Shown: positions 34,813 through 43,476, counted from the first letter of the stretch. The stretch: 64,000 nucleotides of DNA from Segatella copri (GCF_949820605.1 NZ_CATKVU010000007.1:62001-126000); one strand, 5' to 3'. Made by a program: numbers and translations. The notes: generated from the letters alone by a model not told the origin.

Positions 34813-35697
34813 TTGGCAGTGCTGCTTATAGCTGTAACCGAACCATTTGCGCTGGTATTTTCTATAGGTATAGATGGCGCAGAATCTGAGGGAATCGAAG
34901 AGTGAATGTCTGCCCACCTCATAGATGGTAGGCGGAATCCTGACAAAATACAGGTCTGCCACCGTATCGAAAGCCGAGAAAGCCTTTGCCCCCGGCAGAC
35001 TCAGCAGCCATTCTTCTGCCATGAAACGGTTGTGCAGCTTGGTATCTTCGTCTAGGGCAGGGAGCGTTCTGAAATAAGACGCCTTCGCCCACCAGAAGTT
35101 GCCGGCATACATCCTGTTCTTGAATGGAGGGAAGAGATAGCTTCCGTAGGTATCATATCCCGCTTCCAGGGTGTTGACAGCCACTTTCCACTGGTTCATC
35201 AGGAAATATTCCATCATTCTTCTCCATGCCACGATCTTATCCACGAACCCCCTGAATTCCCTGTCTTCCTGATGCAGGGTAGTCTGATAGGTGATTCCTT
35301 TGGTATGGAAATAGTAGAAGAGGAAGTCTTCGTGCTGCGATTTCTCATACATATAGTCGAGTGCCGGAAATTCGAATCGCTGTGGATTGGTGGTCTTGGA
35401 AACAAATTCTATCTTATCTGCCGCATATTGTCGCAGGATATCTTCCAATTCCATGATATCTTCGTTGTTTCTGGCGATGCAGCTGATATAGAGTCGGTTG
35501 CTTGCCTCGAGCAGTCCGCTGTCGGCGAGATGCTGCATCTGTTCCCTTACCATCTCTTTCCAGTTGGCGTCGCAGAAGATATGGTAGATGCCGTAGATGG
35601 GAGTAGAACAGGCTGGAGTATGGCTCCAGGACGACAGGTCCTTGCGCTCGTATATTCCCAATGTACTCTTGTATATTCTCTTTAGAATGGATGTCAT
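34780..35697 (-). CDS. Glycan-locus protein of unknown function, glycosyltransferase-like
   Basis: 305 residues, cytoplasmic by composition. Motifs seen are IYGIYHIFCDANWKEMVREQM, LFYYFHTKGITY near the middle, and YAGNFWWAKASYFRTLP, followed by RFMAEEWLLSLPGA. HTKG and GNFWWA-type motifs recur in capsule-locus glycosyltransferase-like proteins, but I cannot assign a family with certainty. It lies 18 bp downstream of the SDR gene on the same strand, so it belongs to the minus-strand glycan operon. Confidence 0.7.
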   Translation of the reverse strand: MTSILKRIYKSTLGIYERKDLSSWSHTPACSTPIYGIYHIFCDANWKEMVREQMQHLADSGLLEASNRLYISCIARNNEDIMELEDILRQYAADKIEFVSKTTNPQRFEFPALDYMYEKSQHEDFLFYYFHTKGITYQTTLHQEDREFRGFVDKIVAWRRMMEYFLMNQWKVAVNTLEAGYDTYGSYLFPPFKNRMYAGNFWWAKASYFRTLPALDEDTKLHNRFMAEEWLLSLPGAKAFSAFDTVADLYFVRIPPTIYEVGRHSLFDSLRFCAIYTYRKYQRKWFGYSYKQHCQQKFQQLKQSL

Positions 35698-35715
35698 GAT
35701 GCTGATGGATGCTTT

Positions 35716-36801
35716 TTAATGAGATGCAGATGATGCTTTCAAGGAATTGATGAGACGCTGGAACATGGTTTTCATGTCGTATCTTGGCGTCCAGCCGAGC
35801 TGATGCACCTTGCTGCAGGACAGACGGAGCCGGGTCATCGGAGAATAGCCCATGCCTTCTTTCAGCTGGATTACCGGCTGGATATCCGGATTGAAAGTGT
35901 TGCAGAGGAACTTCGCCATATCGATGATGGAAATGTAGGTTGACTCGTTGGCAACATTGTATGCCTCACCGTCTTCACCCTTCAGCAGGATGAAAAGGAT
36001 TGCCTCGATGGCATCAACCGTATAGCAATAGCAGCGGCTCAGTTCACCGGTGGTATGGAGAACGATGTCTTCTCCGGCAATGATGTTGCGGGCAAACTGT
36101 GCGAAAACGCGGTTGTCATCTGCCGTAACTCCTGCTCCGAAGGTCTGGGCGAGGCGGGCAGTCTTGACATGCACCCCATATTCGCGGGCATAGGCATGGC
36201 ATAGGCATTCGGCTGCTCTCTTGGCTACGGGATAGCTGCTGCGGGTATCTGAAAGATGGATGTAGCCCTGCTCTTCCTCGCTGAGCGGATGGGAATCATC
36301 ATAGATGCTTCCATATACCTCCAGGGATGAAACATTGACGATAGAGGCGGTGTTCTGGCAGAGGGCGAAACGCAGGAGCTGGGCTGTGCCGTCGAAATCG
36401 GTCATCATGGTTTCTACCGGCTTGCTGACAAAGTATTGGGATGCAGTAGGACTGGCAAAATGCACCAGATAATCGATATGAACCTCCTGCGGCAGCTCCT
36501 CTGTCTTGCTGAAATCATGCTTCAGAATCACGATGTTCTTGCCCAAAACCTCTGCAGAATGGGCATCTCCCTGAGGATGTCCCAGTACCTGCTGCGCCTT
36601 TTCAGCGTTTCTTACGAAGCATACGATGGTCAGGTTCAGTCCGTGCTGTCTGTCGAGTTCTTCCAGGCAATGAACCATGCAGGAGCCCAGCAAGCCCGTA
36701 GCTCCCGTAATGCCGATGGTCTTGTTTCTCAGTTGTTCGTAAAGCGGAAAGCTTTTGGCAAAGTCTTTCCAGTCTTCCAGTTCTATTTCGTTATGTTTCA
36801 T
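35716..36801 (-). CDS. NAD-dependent epimerase/dehydratase (extended SDR)
   Basis: 361 residues from ATG 36801 (MKHNEIELEDW). A longer start at 36846 would overlap the upstream cytidylyltransferase gene by 29 bp and is less likely. The Rossmann motif GATGLLG is at residues 33-39 and the catalytic YxxxK lies in SYPVAKRAAECLCHAYAREYG. A GDP/UDP-sugar-type C-terminus follows. The fold resembles UDP-glucuronate decarboxylases and related nucleotide-sugar enzymes. It may act on a nucleotide sugar or on the CDP-linked product of its neighbour; the substrate is unproven. Confidence 0.88.
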   Translation of the reverse strand: MKHNEIELEDWKDFAKSFPLYEQLRNKTIGITGATGLLGSCMVHCLEELDRQHGLNLTIVCFVRNAEKAQQVLGHPQGDAHSAEVLGKNIVILKHDFSKTEELPQEVHIDYLVHFASPTASQYFVSKPVETMMTDFDGTAQLLRFALCQNTASIVNVSSLEVYGSIYDDSHPLSEEEQGYIHLSDTRSSYPVAKRAAECLCHAYAREYGVHVKTARLAQTFGAGVTADDNRVFAQFARNIIAGEDIVLHTTGELSRCYCYTVDAIEAILFILLKGEDGEAYNVANESTYISIIDMAKFLCNTFNPDIQPVIQLKEGMGYSPMTRLRLSCSKVHQLGWTPRYDMKTMFQRLINSLKASSASH

Positions 36802-36817
36802 TTCTTCTCTATCTTTA

Positions 36818-37537
36818 TCAGAAACCGAAAATCTGCTGGTTCTCATGTACCGTTACCATGGCACGGAACACAAAGAAATCGGTTGGTGTTGTAATCTTGA
36901 TGTTCTCCATCGGACCGATGATGGTACCGAGTTTATAGCCGTAGTGGCTCATCATCGTACAGGAATCGATGAAGTTGTGTCTGCCTTCTTCAATCGCCTT
37001 GCGGTGTGAAGAGAGGATATCTTTCAGTCGGAAACTCTGTGGCGCTCTGGCAATCAGAGAATTGTCTCGTTCCGGAATTTCCAGCGAGTTGTCTTCCTGT
37101 TTTACGATGAAAGTCTCTGTGGCTGGTATACAGGTGATGCAGGAGCCGCATTCTTCCACCTTTCGGATATTGTCTGTAATGGTTTCCTCGTTGATGAGTG
37201 GGCGTACGCCGTCATGAATGAGCACGTTGGCATCCTTGCCGCCGGCAAACTCCTCGGCAGCACAGAGTCCGTGATAGATGGAATCCTGTCCGCTGTTGCC
37301 ACCCGGTACAATCTTCACCACCTTGCTGATTTCGAACTTGCGTATCATCTTCTCCAGGAAAGGAATCCATGATTCGATGCAGGCTACGACGATGCCATCT
37401 ATCTCCGGATGATTGTCGAACAATTCCAAAGTATAGATGATGATAGGTTTGCCGTTCAGTTCCAGAAACTGCTTAGGTCTTGACTTGGTGTGCATTCTGA
37501 GGCCGGAGCCTCCTGCAAAGATGACTGCTATGTTCAT
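36818..37537 (-). CDS. IspD/TarI family cytidylyltransferase, TarI (CDP-ribitol)-like
   Basis: 239 residues. The nucleotide-binding start is IAVIFAGGSGLRMHTKSRPKQF, with LNGKPIIIYTLELF, IHDGVRPL and ARAPQSFRL, and a C-terminal GPMENIKITTPTDF. The NIKITTP ending and LELNGKPIIIYT start look more like TarI/ISPD (ribitol-5-phosphate cytidylyltransferase) than canonical IspD, which usually reads NIKVTxPxD. Context also favours this: LicD and SDR genes are next to it, while ispF and dxr are elsewhere. If the genome lacks another ispD, it would have to serve the MEP pathway. Confidence 0.85.
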   Translation of the reverse strand: MNIAVIFAGGSGLRMHTKSRPKQFLELNGKPIIIYTLELFDNHPEIDGIVVACIESWIPFLEKMIRKFEISKVVKIVPGGNSGQDSIYHGLCAAEEFAGGKDANVLIHDGVRPLINEETITDNIRKVEECGSCITCIPATETFIVKQEDNSLEIPERDNSLIARAPQSFRLKDILSSHRKAIEEGRHNFIDSCTMMSHYGYKLGTIIGPMENIKITTPTDFFVFRAMVTVHENQQIFGF

Positions 37538-37588
37538 AAGATTCCTTTTTTAGAGAGTTATTATAAAGAATGGGGCTTTTGGGACCGC

Positions 37589-38947
37589 TTATTTCATGAT
37601 CTGGGTTGCCTGGTCTGACATGTAGGTGAACAGCCAGTAGCCATTCCATGCCCAGAGATACAGGGTGAGTAACCAGCAGAAATATCTCAGGATAACCTGT
37701 TTGCCCGGTGTGAGCGTCTTCATCAGATAGGCGATGGCAATAGGAATGATGAATATCCAGTGGCAAGCCATGATATACATCTCGTTCAGACCGAATCCCA
37801 TCACAAAATGGATGACGATGTCTAATCCTAGCCAACTCAGTACCAGAAGGAAGAATCTGTGCCGGATGCCAACCACGATGCCGATGATGAACAGCAGCGA
37901 GATGATGGCTTCGATGACATAATTGAATGCATAGTTATACTTCACGATGGTAGGGCGGTTTACGCACATATCGTCCAGAAGATAAGAGTCGTGGAGCTGG
38001 ATGGATTCTCCCATCATGTTGTGAATCAGGGCATCGGTCCTGGAAGTTGACGTATCGGTCCATTTCCAGAATCCCTCCTGCTTCATCGGTTCTCCGGTAT
38101 GTGCCATAACCCAGGCGTGATGGATGGAATCCTTCCGCTGCTGTTCCGGGTCCTTGGCATGTGCCTTTACCTCAATCTGCTTATCTGCATGAAACTGGGG
38201 TTCCCTTACCTCCGTATAGATAAGATAGGCAGTAGTTACCAGCAGGATGGCTGGCAGAATCATAGCCACGAGATTCTTAGGGGCGAAGACCTTCCTGCCG
38301 TTGGTAAACCAGGCTGCCAGATAGGTCTTGGCAATGTTGCTGAGGGTGACCCCTCCGGTCAGGAAACTGAGGATGCCGATGGTCCAGGCAGACAGTTGGC
38401 GTCTCTTCTTCATCGCCATGCCTGCCAGATACAGCGTCATGGTCAGCATGAGGAGCGACCAGCAGAAGTGGTCGGGTACCAGCATGGAAACCATCACCAT
38501 ACCGAAGGAATAGAGCATGGTGGAGAAAAGAATGCAGTCTTTCTTCTTCAGTTCTATGATTTCCCGGAAGATGCGGTATACGAAGATGAAGGAATAGAAG
38601 GCGCTTGCTATGAGCAGGATAGCCATGAATATCATCGCATAGTTGGTATCGCCCGAAGATATCAGTTCCTTATTGATGAGATAGAAAGGATAAAGGATGA
38701 CTGCAAAGAGCGGATGGCGCGGAATCTCGAAATAGAGTTTGCCATTCGACATAAAGATATACGACCATGCATCAAAGCCGGATACATGGAAGGTTTTGGC
38801 GAACAACTGCCAGAAGCTGACGTGGTGCGCTCTGAGGAAAAGGTTGCCGTATTTGTAGAAGAACAACCCGTTGAGCAGCACGAATACCAATAGAGCCACG
38901 AGGCCCGGTATCCTTTCTTCTTTCTTTATTTTAAAAATATTCTTCAT
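37589..38947 (-). CDS. Polytopic membrane protein (possible DUF6080, GT-C-like), paralogue 1
   Basis: 452 residues with about 10 hydrophobic segments. The N-terminus is IFKIKKEERIPGLVALLVFV. Shared with the protein at 40.2-41.7 kb are KKEER, VSGFD near residue 57, RHPL near 78, MGESIQLHDSYLLDD and the GFGLNEMYIMACHWIF end. The topology, with a large first loop, suggests a GT-C glycosyltransferase fold. The acidic pair present in the paralogue's first loop is absent here (Val-Ser at that place). I believe it is DUF6080 but am not certain. It is upstream of the cytidylyltransferase gene in one operon. Confidence 0.75.
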   Translation of the reverse strand: MKNIFKIKKEERIPGLVALLVFVLLNGLFFYKYGNLFLRAHHVSFWQLFAKTFHVSGFDAWSYIFMSNGKLYFEIPRHPLFAVILYPFYLINKELISSGDTNYAMIFMAILLIASAFYSFIFVYRIFREIIELKKKDCILFSTMLYSFGMVMVSMLVPDHFCWSLLMLTMTLYLAGMAMKKRRQLSAWTIGILSFLTGGVTLSNIAKTYLAAWFTNGRKVFAPKNLVAMILPAILLVTTAYLIYTEVREPQFHADKQIEVKAHAKDPEQQRKDSIHHAWVMAHTGEPMKQEGFWKWTDTSTSRTDALIHNMMGESIQLHDSYLLDDMCVNRPTIVKYNYAFNYVIEAIISLLFIIGIVVGIRHRFFLLVLSWLGLDIVIHFVMGFGLNEMYIMACHWIFIIPIAIAYLMKTLTPGKQVILRYFCWLLTLYLWAWNGYWLFTYMSDQATQIMK

Positions 38948-38969
38948 TGTCTTATTCTTATTTTGGGTG

Positions 38970-38977
38970 CAAAGTTA
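38970..38977 (-). promoter_or_regulatory. -7 element of the minus-strand glycan operon (38.9-34.8 kb)
   Basis: CAAAGTTA on the plus strand reads TAACTTTG on the minus strand, 23 bp upstream of the start at 38947. No -33 box was found at the proper distance. Confidence 0.6.
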
Positions 38978-39048
38978 GTGTAAAAAATTGATTGTGAGAA
39001 GAAAAATGAGGAAATATTTCGTTTTGTCTGGTTTTTGTGGCGGTTTTA

Positions 39049-39080
39049 TTTGGCGTTGTCTTCTTTTTAAGTTATCTTTG
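39049..39080 (+). promoter_or_regulatory. Promoter of the GNT-I-like glycosyltransferase gene
   Basis: TTTG (39049-39052), a 20-bp spacer and TATCTTTG (39073-39080). The -7 box contains the GTG at 39080, so that codon cannot be the start. The ATG at 39140 lies about 50 nt after the expected initiation point. Confidence 0.8.
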
Positions 39081-39139
39081 TGGCAAAAAAGGAAATGACA
39101 GTTTCCGATGATTGTGTATCGTTAACGAATATCATATAT

Positions 39140-40165
39140 ATGAAACAGCCAGCTAAGATTGATGTCGCCGTATTGATGCTCTTCTTCAATCGTCCCGACA
39201 ATTTTCAGAAAGTGTTCGACGAGGTGAAGAAGGCTCGTCCTGCCAAGTTGTTCCTTTATCAGGATGGAGCAAGGGGCGAACGTGACGTGTCGGGTATCGA
39301 GGCTTGCCGGCAGATTGCATCTGATGAGAATATTGATTGGGAGTGCGAGGTTCACCGCTCTTATCAGACAAAGAACCAGGGATGCGACCCGTCGGAGTAT
39401 CTCTCCCAGAAATGGGCTTTCTCGATGGTGGATAAGTGCATCGTGCTGGAAGATGACGATGTGCCGAGCCAGTCGTTCTTCCCTTTCTGCAAGGAGATGC
39501 TCGACCGCTATGAGCACGATGAACGCATCGCCATGATTGCCGGATTCAATGAGGATGAGATAACGCCCGATTGCGAGGACAGCTATTTCTTTACCTCTAT
39601 CTTCGCTATCTGGGGATGGGCTTCCTGGCGTCGCGTGGTGGATAAATGGGAGGGTGACTATGCCTTCCTGCGCGACAAGCAGGCTATGCAGCGTCTGCAG
39701 TCGCTGGTGAAGCAGCGCGGATTCCGCAAGGATTTCATTCCGATGTGCCGGGATCATGCCCATAGCGGCAAGGAGTTTTATGAGAGTATCTTCTGGGCTT
39801 CGATGCTGCTGAATTCCAGTTTGGCTATCATGCCATCCAGGAATCTCATCAACAATCTGGGTCTCTCTGCAGATTCTACCCATTTTGCGGGTAGCATGAA
39901 GACCACCCCGAAAGCTTACCGCCGTATCTTCACGATGAAGCGCCATGAACTGGAGTTTCCGCTGAAACATCCTAAATATGTGGTGGAAAACGTAGATTTC
40001 AAGGAACGGTTGTACAAGACCAATGCCTGGGGACATCCGCTCATCAAGATGTCGCGCTCTCTGGAGGAACTGCTACTGAACTTGCGCTATGGCAATTTCT
40101 CAGGCATCTTCAAGGCAATGGGGCGCCGCTGGCGCAAAATGCTGGGAAGTGATAAGCATGTTTAA
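39140..40165 (+). CDS. GNT-I/HlpA-like glycosyltransferase
   Basis: 341 residues from ATG 39140 (MKQPAKIDVAVLMLFFNRPDNF), chosen because the longer GTG start overlaps the promoter. The GT-A fold shows VLMLFFNRPDNFQKVFDEV, then KLFLYQDGARG, and a DxD-like acidic motif in KCIVLEDDDVPSQSFF. A conserved SYFFTSIFAIWGWASWRR segment follows, typical of hemolytic-protein HlpA-like transferases of bacterial glycan loci. It sits between the two paralogous polytopic membrane proteins but on the opposite strand with its own promoter. Confidence 0.88.
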   Translation: MKQPAKIDVAVLMLFFNRPDNFQKVFDEVKKARPAKLFLYQDGARGERDVSGIEACRQIASDENIDWECEVHRSYQTKNQGCDPSEYLSQKWAFSMVDKCIVLEDDDVPSQSFFPFCKEMLDRYEHDERIAMIAGFNEDEITPDCEDSYFFTSIFAIWGWASWRRVVDKWEGDYAFLRDKQAMQRLQSLVKQRGFRKDFIPMCRDHAHSGKEFYESIFWASMLLNSSLAIMPSRNLINNLGLSADSTHFAGSMKTTPKAYRRIFTMKRHELEFPLKHPKYVVENVDFKERLYKTNAWGHPLIKMSRSLEELLLNLRYGNFSGIFKAMGRRWRKMLGSDKHV

Positions 40166-40181
40166 TCGCAGACTTAAAATA

Positions 40182-40229
40182 AATAAGCACGCCTGCTCTC
40201 TGACTTGATTGAGAGTGGACGTGCTTATT
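40182..40229. terminator. Bidirectional terminator
   Basis: AATAAGCACG (40182-40191) pairs with CGTGCTTATT (40220-40229), with an inner CTCTC/GAGAG stem. T-rich flanks occur on both strands. It separates the convergent glycosyltransferase and membrane-protein genes. Confidence 0.8.
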
Positions 40230-40236
40230 CTTTTAT

Positions 40237-41715
40237 TTAGCAGAAATATCCGATAATCAGGATGCCGTTATATATCAGCAGGAAGAGTCCTATGGTGAGC
40301 AACAGACTCTTCAGACAGAGGCTGTAGCGCTGATGCCTGGTTTCTTTCAGAAGGAAACCGATGGCGATAGGGAGGGCATATATCCAATGGCCTGACATGA
40401 TATATACTTCGTTGAGACCGAATCCGAGTCCGATATGCAGCAGCATGTCGAGGCCGAAATACGACATGACCAGCCAGAGATACCTGCTCTTTCTGCCAGC
40501 CCAGATGCCGGCAAGGAACAGGATGATGATAAGTGCCTCCACGATATAGTTGAAGGCATATCGGTAGTTGACGAACATCGGGCGGTGGCGCAACTCATCC
40601 TGCAGCACGTAATCCTGATGCAGCTGGATAGATTCGCCCATCAGGTTCTCTACGATAGACAGGGTTCGGGAACTGGTGGCATCGGTCCAGTTCATGAATT
40701 CGCCTTTCATGATAGGGGCACCTTGCTTAGGTCCTCTTTTCTTTCTGGCTTCATTCCGTGCCAGTTGCTTTGCCTTCTGTATGCTGTCGTTCTTGGCTTT
40801 CTGTGCTATTTCTTCAGGCGTAATGATCTTCAGACCTCTTTGGATGGAATCTTTTGTCAGCGAATCCTTTATCTGTTTGAGTTGTGCCATACGCTCCTGT
40901 CGGGCTTTCTTTTCGGCAGCCTTCTTGGCTTTCATCTCCTTTCGTGCCATCTCGACAGGCCATACAAAGGTGCGGTATTCCCATCGGCAGAATCCCCATA
41001 GCAGGGCTGCTGGCAGGATGACTGCCAGAAGGAGATGTTTAGGGCGGAAGAAACGCTTTCTGTTGACAAAGAGGGCTGAAAAGAAGATTTTCAGACCATT
41101 ATTGAGTGATGTGCCGGCTGTCAGAACGAAATATACCACCGTTTGCCATATCTTGAGCGGGTGGTTATGTTTGATTCTGCGTCCGGAGACGTAGAGTGCC
41201 AGAATGAGCAGCAGCATGGAGATGACGAAGTGGTCGGGCACGATGCAGGTTACCATGACGTAGCCGAAGGAGAAGAACAGCAAGGTGAGAATAGAGGATG
41301 CTGCCTTGTCCAGTTCCAGTACTTCGCGAAAGATTCTCTGCAGGAAAAGGGTGGCATAGAACCCGCAGAACATCTGGATGATTACTGCGATGAAAAGGGC
41401 ACAGTTGTAGCCTGTGAGTTTCATCAGCCCCATATTGATGAGGTAAGGGATATACATGTAAAAGGCGAGCAGCGGGTGGCGGTATACATTATATGCCGCA
41501 TTCCAATCGCTTAATACCCAATAGGTTAAAGGGTCGAAACCGGATACGCAGAAGTGGCGGATGAAGTTCTTGTAATAGTCATCCGTAACGAGGGTAAAGG
41601 TACCGGCATAGCGGGCTATCACTACACCATTCAGTATGGCTAGTGCCAGGAAGATGCCCAGTGCGAGCCATCTTTCCTCTTTCTTGATTTTAAAAATATC
41701 GAATATCTTTTTCAT
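40237..41715 (-). CDS. Polytopic membrane protein (possible DUF6080, GT-C-like), paralogue 2
   Basis: 492 residues with about 10 hydrophobic segments, a clear paralogue of the gene at 37.6-38.9 kb (KKEER, VSGFD, RHPL, MGESIQLHQDYVLQDEL, GFGLNEVYIMSGHWIYALPIAI). The first periplasmic loop has Asp45-Asp46 (TLVTDDYYKNF), the position and type of acidic pair expected for GT-C glycosyltransferases that use polyprenyl-phosphate sugars. A charged, Lys/Glu-rich insertion (about residues 255-330) is unique to it. It was probably once cotranscribed with gtrA, before the insertion at 41.75-43.0 kb. Confidence 0.75.
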   Translation of the reverse strand: MKKIFDIFKIKKEERWLALGIFLALAILNGVVIARYAGTFTLVTDDYYKNFIRHFCVSGFDPLTYWVLSDWNAAYNVYRHPLLAFYMYIPYLINMGLMKLTGYNCALFIAVIIQMFCGFYATLFLQRIFREVLELDKAASSILTLLFFSFGYVMVTCIVPDHFVISMLLLILALYVSGRRIKHNHPLKIWQTVVYFVLTAGTSLNNGLKIFFSALFVNRKRFFRPKHLLLAVILPAALLWGFCRWEYRTFVWPVEMARKEMKAKKAAEKKARQERMAQLKQIKDSLTKDSIQRGLKIITPEEIAQKAKNDSIQKAKQLARNEARKKRGPKQGAPIMKGEFMNWTDATSSRTLSIVENLMGESIQLHQDYVLQDELRHRPMFVNYRYAFNYIVEALIIILFLAGIWAGRKSRYLWLVMSYFGLDMLLHIGLGFGLNEVYIMSGHWIYALPIAIGFLLKETRHQRYSLCLKSLLLTIGLFLLIYNGILIIGYFC

Positions 41716-41748
41716 ATCTTTTTTTTATCGTGTTTTGGGAATCCCCTT

Positions 41749-41812
41749 ATTTCTTCAGGAAGAACCTTACCAGGAGAAAGTTTACCGGGATGCAGATGCA
41801 GAGGGTGGGTAT
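41749..41812. repeat. 64-bp duplicate of the gtrA 3' end, distal copy
   Basis: Matches 43005-43068 at 63 of 64 positions in the same orientation and includes the last ~20 codons of gtrA with a stop. The DUF1016 gene lies between the two copies, so this copy marks the far edge of an inserted segment of about 1.2 kb. Confidence 0.92.
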
Positions 41813-41863
41813 TTATTCTTGATATCCATTCTTCTATCTGCTCCCTACGACTTGGATGCTTTT

Positions 41864-42963
41864 TTAATTGATGTTGTTTTCCTCAAATTCTGCAATCCAT
41901 TCTTTGACCTTAGCTTGCAGCAAATTCTTATCTGGCAAATACAACTGATAAGCAGAGGCGTAAATATTTGCATCTTTAGGTAATGTCAGTTCTACAAGCG
42001 CGTCATTCTTCTCCTTGCATAAAACAATATACCAATCGTTGTTTTTTCGAAGTCTTGTTTTATATATCGGTCAAAATAATTAACGTACATTTGCATCTGA
42101 CCAAGATCTTGATGAGTGAGCTTGTCAATCTTTAAATCGATAAGAACATAGCATTGCAGAAGACGGTTGTAAAGTACTAAATCTACATAGTAATTGTCTT
42201 CATCAAAGGTGAAACGCTTTTGCCGTGCTTCAAACAAAAATCCCTTTCCTAATTCGAGTAGGAATTGCTGCATTTTGCTGATGATGGCATTCTCTAACTT
42301 AGATTCTGAATAAGCTGCATCAGGCTTTAAGCCTAAGAACTCTAAAGTCAAAGGATTCTTGATGACATCAGAAGCTTTCTCTACAGTTTGTCCTTCCTTT
42401 GCTAGTCGCATCACCTCATCCTTGTTACGACTTAAAGCTAATCGTTCATAAAGGCAACTGCCCACTTGACGACAGAGTTGTCTTTTAGACCATTGCTGCT
42501 GAACACATTCTATTTCGTAGAATGAACGTGCATCTGGATTTTCTACACGCATCAGAATGAGATAATGACTCCAGGAAAGATTAAAAATCTGATGTTCATC
42601 TGCTTTTGAATTGGCTAACCACTGGTTAGCCTTTTGGCTTTCAACAGAAAAATCAGTATTTAGTCTTTCTGCGTATGTAAGATAAAATTGTTTTATGTTC
42701 TTTAAGCTTGGATATGACCAGCCACTCCCAAAACGCTCTGTCAGCTTTTGGGATAAATCCTTTATAACCTGTTTCCCGTATTGCGCACGAATATTTCCTT
42801 TCTGTTCATACTCTACGATATATTTGCCTATATAATATTTGGTATAGACTTCTGCAGTGTTGACTGAAGTCTTCACATAAGATCTTGTTTGCTCAATGAG
42901 AGCAGACACCTTACTAAATAAGTCCTCATTATTTTTGGCTGTTTTTATCATTTCATTTGCCAT
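41864..42963 (-). pseudogene. DUF1016/YhcG-like PD-(D/E)XK nuclease, frameshifted near the C-terminus
   Basis: The frame runs 323 codons from 42963 to a stop at 41992. The N-terminal helical DUF1016 domain is present (YTKYYIGKYIVEYEQKG, SQKLTERFGSGWSYPSLKNIKQF). The nuclease core follows: FDEDNYYVDLVLYNRLLQCY then VLIDLKID. After KTTIGI the frame shifts: the correct ending (VLCKEKNDALVELTLPKD, then ANIYASAYQLYLP to a stop at 41864) lies in another frame. A 2-bp AT duplication or 1-bp loss at about 42030 explains it. The nuclease residues precede the break, so partial activity is possible. The gene is AT-rich relative to its neighbours. Confidence 0.85.
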
Positions 42964-43002
42964 AACTCTATTATTACTATTATATATTATACAATATATA
43001 TT

Positions 43003-43413
43003 CTATTTCTTCAGGAAGAACCTTACCAGGAGGAAGTTTACCGGGATGCAGATGCAGAGGGTGGGTATCATAGCCAGCTGTTTGGCTAGACCCAAGCCTA
43101 CGAAGAGGTTGAGGCAGAGGGTCTGCATCGAGTAGTTGACGATGTGGGAGAGGGTGAATCCTGCTCCGCGCTTGGCATTCGCCTTTACCTTGAAGGTATA
43201 GCGGGTACTGGCGATGAAATTGAAGATGAAACTCACGATGTAGGCGATGGTGTTGGCTGTGGTAGCCAGGCTGTGGTCGCCCATGTCGGGGATGAAATGG
43301 GTCAGCGCCGGCATCATAGCCAGGTAGATGACATATTGCAGTACCGTAGCCAGTCCGCCTACGATTCCGAATCTGATGACTTCGCCCAGCTTCTCCCGCT
43401 TGGCATTATCCAT
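43003..43413 (-). CDS. GtrA family membrane protein
   Basis: 136 residues from ATG 43413 (MDNAKREKLGEVIRFGIVGG). Upstream ATGs at 43440 and 43467 lie at or inside the promoter and are unlikely. Four hydrophobic segments and the GtrA motifs RFGIVGGLATVLQYVIY and YIVSFIFNFIASTRYTF are seen. GtrA proteins are proposed to flip or shuttle polyprenyl-phosphate-linked sugars; the mycobacterial Rv3789 acts in decaprenyl-phosphoarabinose use. The 3' end is duplicated at 41749-41812. Confidence 0.9.
   Translation of the reverse strand: MDNAKREKLGEVIRFGIVGGLATVLQYVIYLAMMPALTHFIPDMGDHSLATTANTIAYIVSFIFNFIASTRYTFKVKANAKRGAGFTLSHIVNYSMQTLCLNLFVGLGLAKQLAMIPTLCICIPVNFLLVRFFLKK
43005..43068. repeat. 64-bp duplicate of the gtrA 3' end, copy within gtrA
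   Basis: The gtrA-proximal partner of the 41749-41812 repeat (one mismatch, G here against A there). Together they bracket 41813-43004. Confidence 0.92.
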
Positions 43414-43444
43414 ATTATTTATCTTGTTCTTGATATTCATGTTG

Positions 43445-43476
43445 CAAAAGTACTTCAAAATCTCCAAATTACCAAA
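43445..43476 (-). promoter_or_regulatory. Promoter of gtrA
   Basis: On the minus strand, TTTG (43476-43473), a 20-bp spacer and TACTTTTG (43452-43445). Initiation near 43438 fixes the gtrA start at 43413. Confidence 0.78.

Noticed and set aside
36818..37537. Canonical MEP-pathway ispD
   Set aside because: Kept as possible but not preferred: motifs and the LicD/SDR context favour a TarI/ISPD-type enzyme. A genome search for another ispD would decide.
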